DNA from: RGIG3009 sp045595845
Lineage (GTDB): Bacteria > Bacillota > Clostridia > Oscillospirales > Acutalibacteraceae
DNA length: 64,000 bases
Direction of reading: 5' to 3'
NCBI GenBank assembly: GCA_045595845.1
Contig: JAZOBF010000049.1
Location: forward strand, 1 to 64,000
Positions 61,483 to 64,000 of the stretch are shown here, one piece after another. The position numbers were made by a program, and so were the translations under genes. Below the pieces are notes generated by a model. The model saw nothing but the letters and a program-made list of their open reading frames with translations, made no database searches and was not told where the DNA came from. The stretch's first letter is position 1; every line of letters starts with the position of its first letter.

Positions 61483-63309
61483 ATGGCAAAGCAGGAAAAG
61501 TTACGCAACATTGCAATCATCGCACATGTTGACCACGGTAAGACCACCTTGGTGGATCAACTGCTCAGACAGAGCGGGGTGTTCCGTGAAAACGAGCAAG
61601 TCTCCGAACGCGTGATGGATTCGGGTGATTTGGAGCGGGAGCGCGGCATCACGATTCTTTCGAAAAATACCGCGGTTATGTATAACGATACCAAGATTAA
61701 TATCGTGGATACCCCCGGTCACGCGGATTTCGGCGGTGAAGTTGAGCGTATTTTGATGATGGTGGACGGCGTCCTGTTATTGGTCGATGCGTTTGAAGGC
61801 TGTATGCCGCAAACACGATTCGTGCTGAAAAAGGCGCTCGGACTCGGTAAACGCCCCGTGGTGGTTATCAATAAAATCGACCGTGACGGCGCACGGCCTG
61901 CGGAAGTTATTGATGAGTTGCTGGACTTGTTTATTGAACTTGGTGCAGACGAGGATCAGTTGGAATTTCCCGTGGTTTACGCGTCGGGGCGTGACGGGTA
62001 TTCGTCGTTGGATTCGACGGTGCGTGAGGGTGATATGAAACCGCTGTTTGAGGCGATTTTACAACATGTGCCCGCACCCGAAGGAGACATTGACGGACCG
62101 TTGCAGATTTTGTTTTCCAATATTGATTATGATGATTATGTCGGACGCATCGGCGTCGGGCGTGTGGAACGCGGTCGTGTGAAGAACGGACAGGCGGTAA
62201 CGCTTTGCAAGAGCGATGGGACGACCGCGCATGCGCGCATCGGTAAATTATATCAATTTGAGGGGCTGCATCGCGTCGAGCACGATACCGCCCAGCTTGG
62301 CGATTTAATTGCCGTAACCGGTATTACCGATCTCAATATCGGCGAAACGGCGTGTGACCCCGAACATGTCGAGGCGCGTCCGTTCGTGCGTATTGATGAA
62401 CCCACGATTTCGATGCTGTTTATGGTCAATAACAGTCCGTTTGCGGGCAAAGAAGGCAAGTTTGTGACTTCACGCAATCTGCGTGAGCGGTTGTTCAAAG
62501 AGGTGGAAACGAATGTGAGCATGCGCGTTCGTGAAACCGATTCCACCGACGCTTTTGAGGTGTCGGGGCGTGGCGAATTGCATCTGTCGATTCTCATTGA
62601 AACCATGCGCCGACAGGGATATGAGTTTGCGGTCAGTCGTCCGAGGGTAATTTATAAGCATGACGAAAACGGCGGTTTACTGGAGCCGATGGAACTGCTG
62701 ATGATTGAAGTGCCGGAGCACTATGTCGGTGTCGTGATGGAAAAACTCGGTTCTCGCAAAGCCGAACTTCTCAATATGGGAACGCGTGATACGGGGGCCA
62801 GTCATTTGGAATTCCGTATTCCGTCGCGGGGGTTGATGGGATACCGTCAGCAGTTTTTGACCGATACCAACGGGAACGGTATTATGAACAGCGTATTTGA
62901 CGGGTACGAGCCGTACAAGGGTGATATTCCGCAACGTGTGCAGGGCTCGCTGGTAGTGTTTGAAACGGGTGAAACCAGCAGTTACGGGTTGTTTAACGCA
63001 CAGGATCGCGGCATATTGTTTGTCGGGCCGTCGGTACCGGTGTATGAGGGTATGATTATCGGTCAATCGCCGAAAAGCGAAGATATTACCGTTAATGTTT
63101 GTAAGAAAAAGCATGTTACCAATATGCGTGCGGCGGGCTCTGATGAGGCGCTTCGTTTGACACCGCCCACGGTACTTTCGCTCGAGCAATCGCTCGAATT
63201 TATCAATGACGATGAATTGGTGGAGGTAACTCCCGAAAATATTCGTTTGCGTAAGCGTATTTTGTCAAAAGAACAGCGCATGAAGGAGTATGCGAAGAAA
63301 AAATCATGA
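61483..63309 (+). CDS. typA: translational GTPase TypA/BipA
   Basis: This 608-residue EF-G-like GTPase assists 50S assembly, especially at low temperature or stress. G1 IIAHVDHGKTTLVDQLL, RERGITILSKNTA, G3 DTPGHADFGGEVER, G4 NKIDRDGARP. The C-terminal domain has the TypA-specific RVQGSLVVFETGET and KKKHVTNMRAAGSDEA. ATG 61483 has AAGGGG upstream. Its stop overlaps the comEC start (ATGA). Confidence 0.97.
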   Translation: MAKQEKLRNIAIIAHVDHGKTTLVDQLLRQSGVFRENEQVSERVMDSGDLERERGITILSKNTAVMYNDTKINIVDTPGHADFGGEVERILMMVDGVLLLVDAFEGCMPQTRFVLKKALGLGKRPVVVINKIDRDGARPAEVIDELLDLFIELGADEDQLEFPVVYASGRDGYSSLDSTVREGDMKPLFEAILQHVPAPEGDIDGPLQILFSNIDYDDYVGRIGVGRVERGRVKNGQAVTLCKSDGTTAHARIGKLYQFEGLHRVEHDTAQLGDLIAVTGITDLNIGETACDPEHVEARPFVRIDEPTISMLFMVNNSPFAGKEGKFVTSRNLRERLFKEVETNVSMRVRETDSTDAFEVSGRGELHLSILIETMRRQGYEFAVSRPRVIYKHDENGGLLEPMELLMIEVPEHYVGVVMEKLGSRKAELLNMGTRDTGASHLEFRIPSRGLMGYRQQFLTDTNGNGIMNSVFDGYEPYKGDIPQRVQGSLVVFETGETSSYGLFNAQDRGILFVGPSVPVYEGMIIGQSPKSEDITVNVCKKKHVTNMRAAGSDEALRLTPPTVLSLEQSLEFINDDELVEVTPENIRLRKRILSKEQRMKEYAKKKS

Positions 63310-64000
63310 TTCGTCATGTGCTTCGGCCGGGCTGGGTAATGGGGATTGCCTGGTTAATCGTGTTGTTGATATGCCCGTGGTTGTCGGCAGAGTGGCGGAT
63401 GGTTTTTGCGGTGATTTCCGCCATCATCTTGACAATATCGGTGTGTATTCCGACTTTGCGGCATATTCGCGCCATTCCTTTGATAGCGGCTGTGTGTCTG
63501 CTGGCGATGCTTTCCTATCAGGCGGCCTGTTTTTGGAAAATACAACCTGTTGAGGCGTGTGTCGGGCAGACGCTGTCGCTTTATGTGCGAGTGGTGGAAA
63601 AGGATAACGCGGTATTATTAGAGGTGCAAGACGGTGACCTGCCGCACGGCACACGCGTTGCCTTTTACCCGAACGATCCCGAATTGGTGCTGGATAAGTA
63701 CGATGAATTTACGGCCGATTTTGAGCTCCAAACATTCAGCACCGCTTCCCGTCTTTCGGAGCTGATGCGGCTTGCGGGCGGTACGCGTTTGCGAGTGGCA
63801 TCGGTGAAAACACAACAAATTGAGGACACGCTTACGCGGGGAGACATACCGTGGACAGATGTTTTTGTACGGGTGCGTGACCGTCTTTGTGCAGACATTG
63901 AGCAGCGGTTGGACGGCGATGTCGGGGCGGTGGTAACGGGAATCTGTTATGGTGCGGATGAGCATGTATCGGATGCTGCGGTGTCAAATTTCCGTGCGTG
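63306..64000 (+). CDS. comEC: ComEC/Rec2 family competence protein, N-terminal part
   Basis: An open frame starts with ATG 63306, overlapping the typA stop as ATGA, and runs past the window edge (231 full codons seen). The product begins MIRHVLRPGWVMGIAW with two or three membrane helices in the first 75 residues, then an OB-like DUF4131 region, and near residue 213 GAVVTGICYGADEHVSDAAV, the start of the Competence domain of ComEC, the DNA uptake channel. The 3' part is outside the window. Competence is not proven: many Clostridia keep comEC without known transformation. Confidence 0.85.
   Translation, partial: MIRHVLRPGWVMGIAWLIVLLICPWLSAEWRMVFAVISAIILTISVCIPTLRHIRAIPLIAAVCLLAMLSYQAACFWKIQPVEACVGQTLSLYVRVVEKDNAVLLEVQDGDLPHGTRVAFYPNDPELVLDKYDEFTADFELQTFSTASRLSELMRLAGGTRLRVASVKTQQIEDTLTRGDIPWTDVFVRVRDRLCADIEQRLDGDVGAVVTGICYGADEHVSDAAVSNFRA

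Overview
The window reads as chromosomal DNA from a spore-forming, low-to-mid GC anaerobe of the Clostridia (Bacillota), possibly close to the Oscillospirales. This rests on Gram-positive operon orders, a PolC-type replicase, sporulation genes yqfC, yqfD and a ylbJ-like gene, consensus TTGACA-17-TATAAT promoters, strong AGGAGG ribosome binding sites, tandem glycine and TPP riboswitches, and a minimal SufC/SufB-type Fe-S pair. No rRNA, intact tRNA, CRISPR array, prophage, transposase or restriction system was found. Nearly all of the window is dense housekeeping sequence.

Layout. 1-3250 (+): a palindrome array, a small membrane protein, a zinc-finger membrane protein, galU and tspO. 3251-6777 (-): a phosphate block (Pit permease, DUF47 partner, Na/Pi cotransporter) divergent from a LysR regulator, then an XRE-family membrane regulator. 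8500-20052 (-): pyrH-frr-uppS-cdsA-dxr-rseP-ispG-polC-rlmD, which joins nucleotide supply, ribosome recycling, isoprenoid and lipid synthesis and replication. 20178-24539: a phosphodiester glycosidase-type protein, an anion permease, queH, a phosphopantetheinyl transferase and dut. 24581-34287 (-): yceD-rpmF, then DUF512-der-plsY-gpsA, then a P-loop protein, pgi, a D,D-carboxypeptidase and prs. 34464-37545 (+): hflX and a glycine-riboswitch-controlled Na+/amino-acid symporter. 37546-38095: a degenerate stretch with a permease gene fragment and a 13-bp direct repeat. 38096-47623: the ylbJ-like gene (-), then yqfC-yqfD-phoH-ybeY-dgkA-era-yqzL-recO-mutS2 and a HAD hydrolase (+). 47659-53673: thiT with TPP riboswitch (-), icd (-), a CPBP protease, tadA, mscL (+), and the SufB/SufC-like pair (-). 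53847-64000 (+): a BspA-type surface protein, uvrB-uvrA, an M23 peptidase, typA and a comEC cut off by the window edge.

Most unusual points. PolC appears to lack the whole proofreading exonuclease domain normally inserted in its PHP domain. phoH has no ATG next to its strong ribosome binding site. Two fully spaced promoters use the stop codon of the upstream gene as part of their -35 box. The rpmF terminator sits only about 25 bases before a DUF512-der-plsY-gpsA operon with no visible promoter. The yceD promoter has an operator-like inverted repeat inside its spacer. A 37.6-38.1 kb stretch looks like decayed or repeat-derived DNA. I did not find a clearly new multi-gene system.
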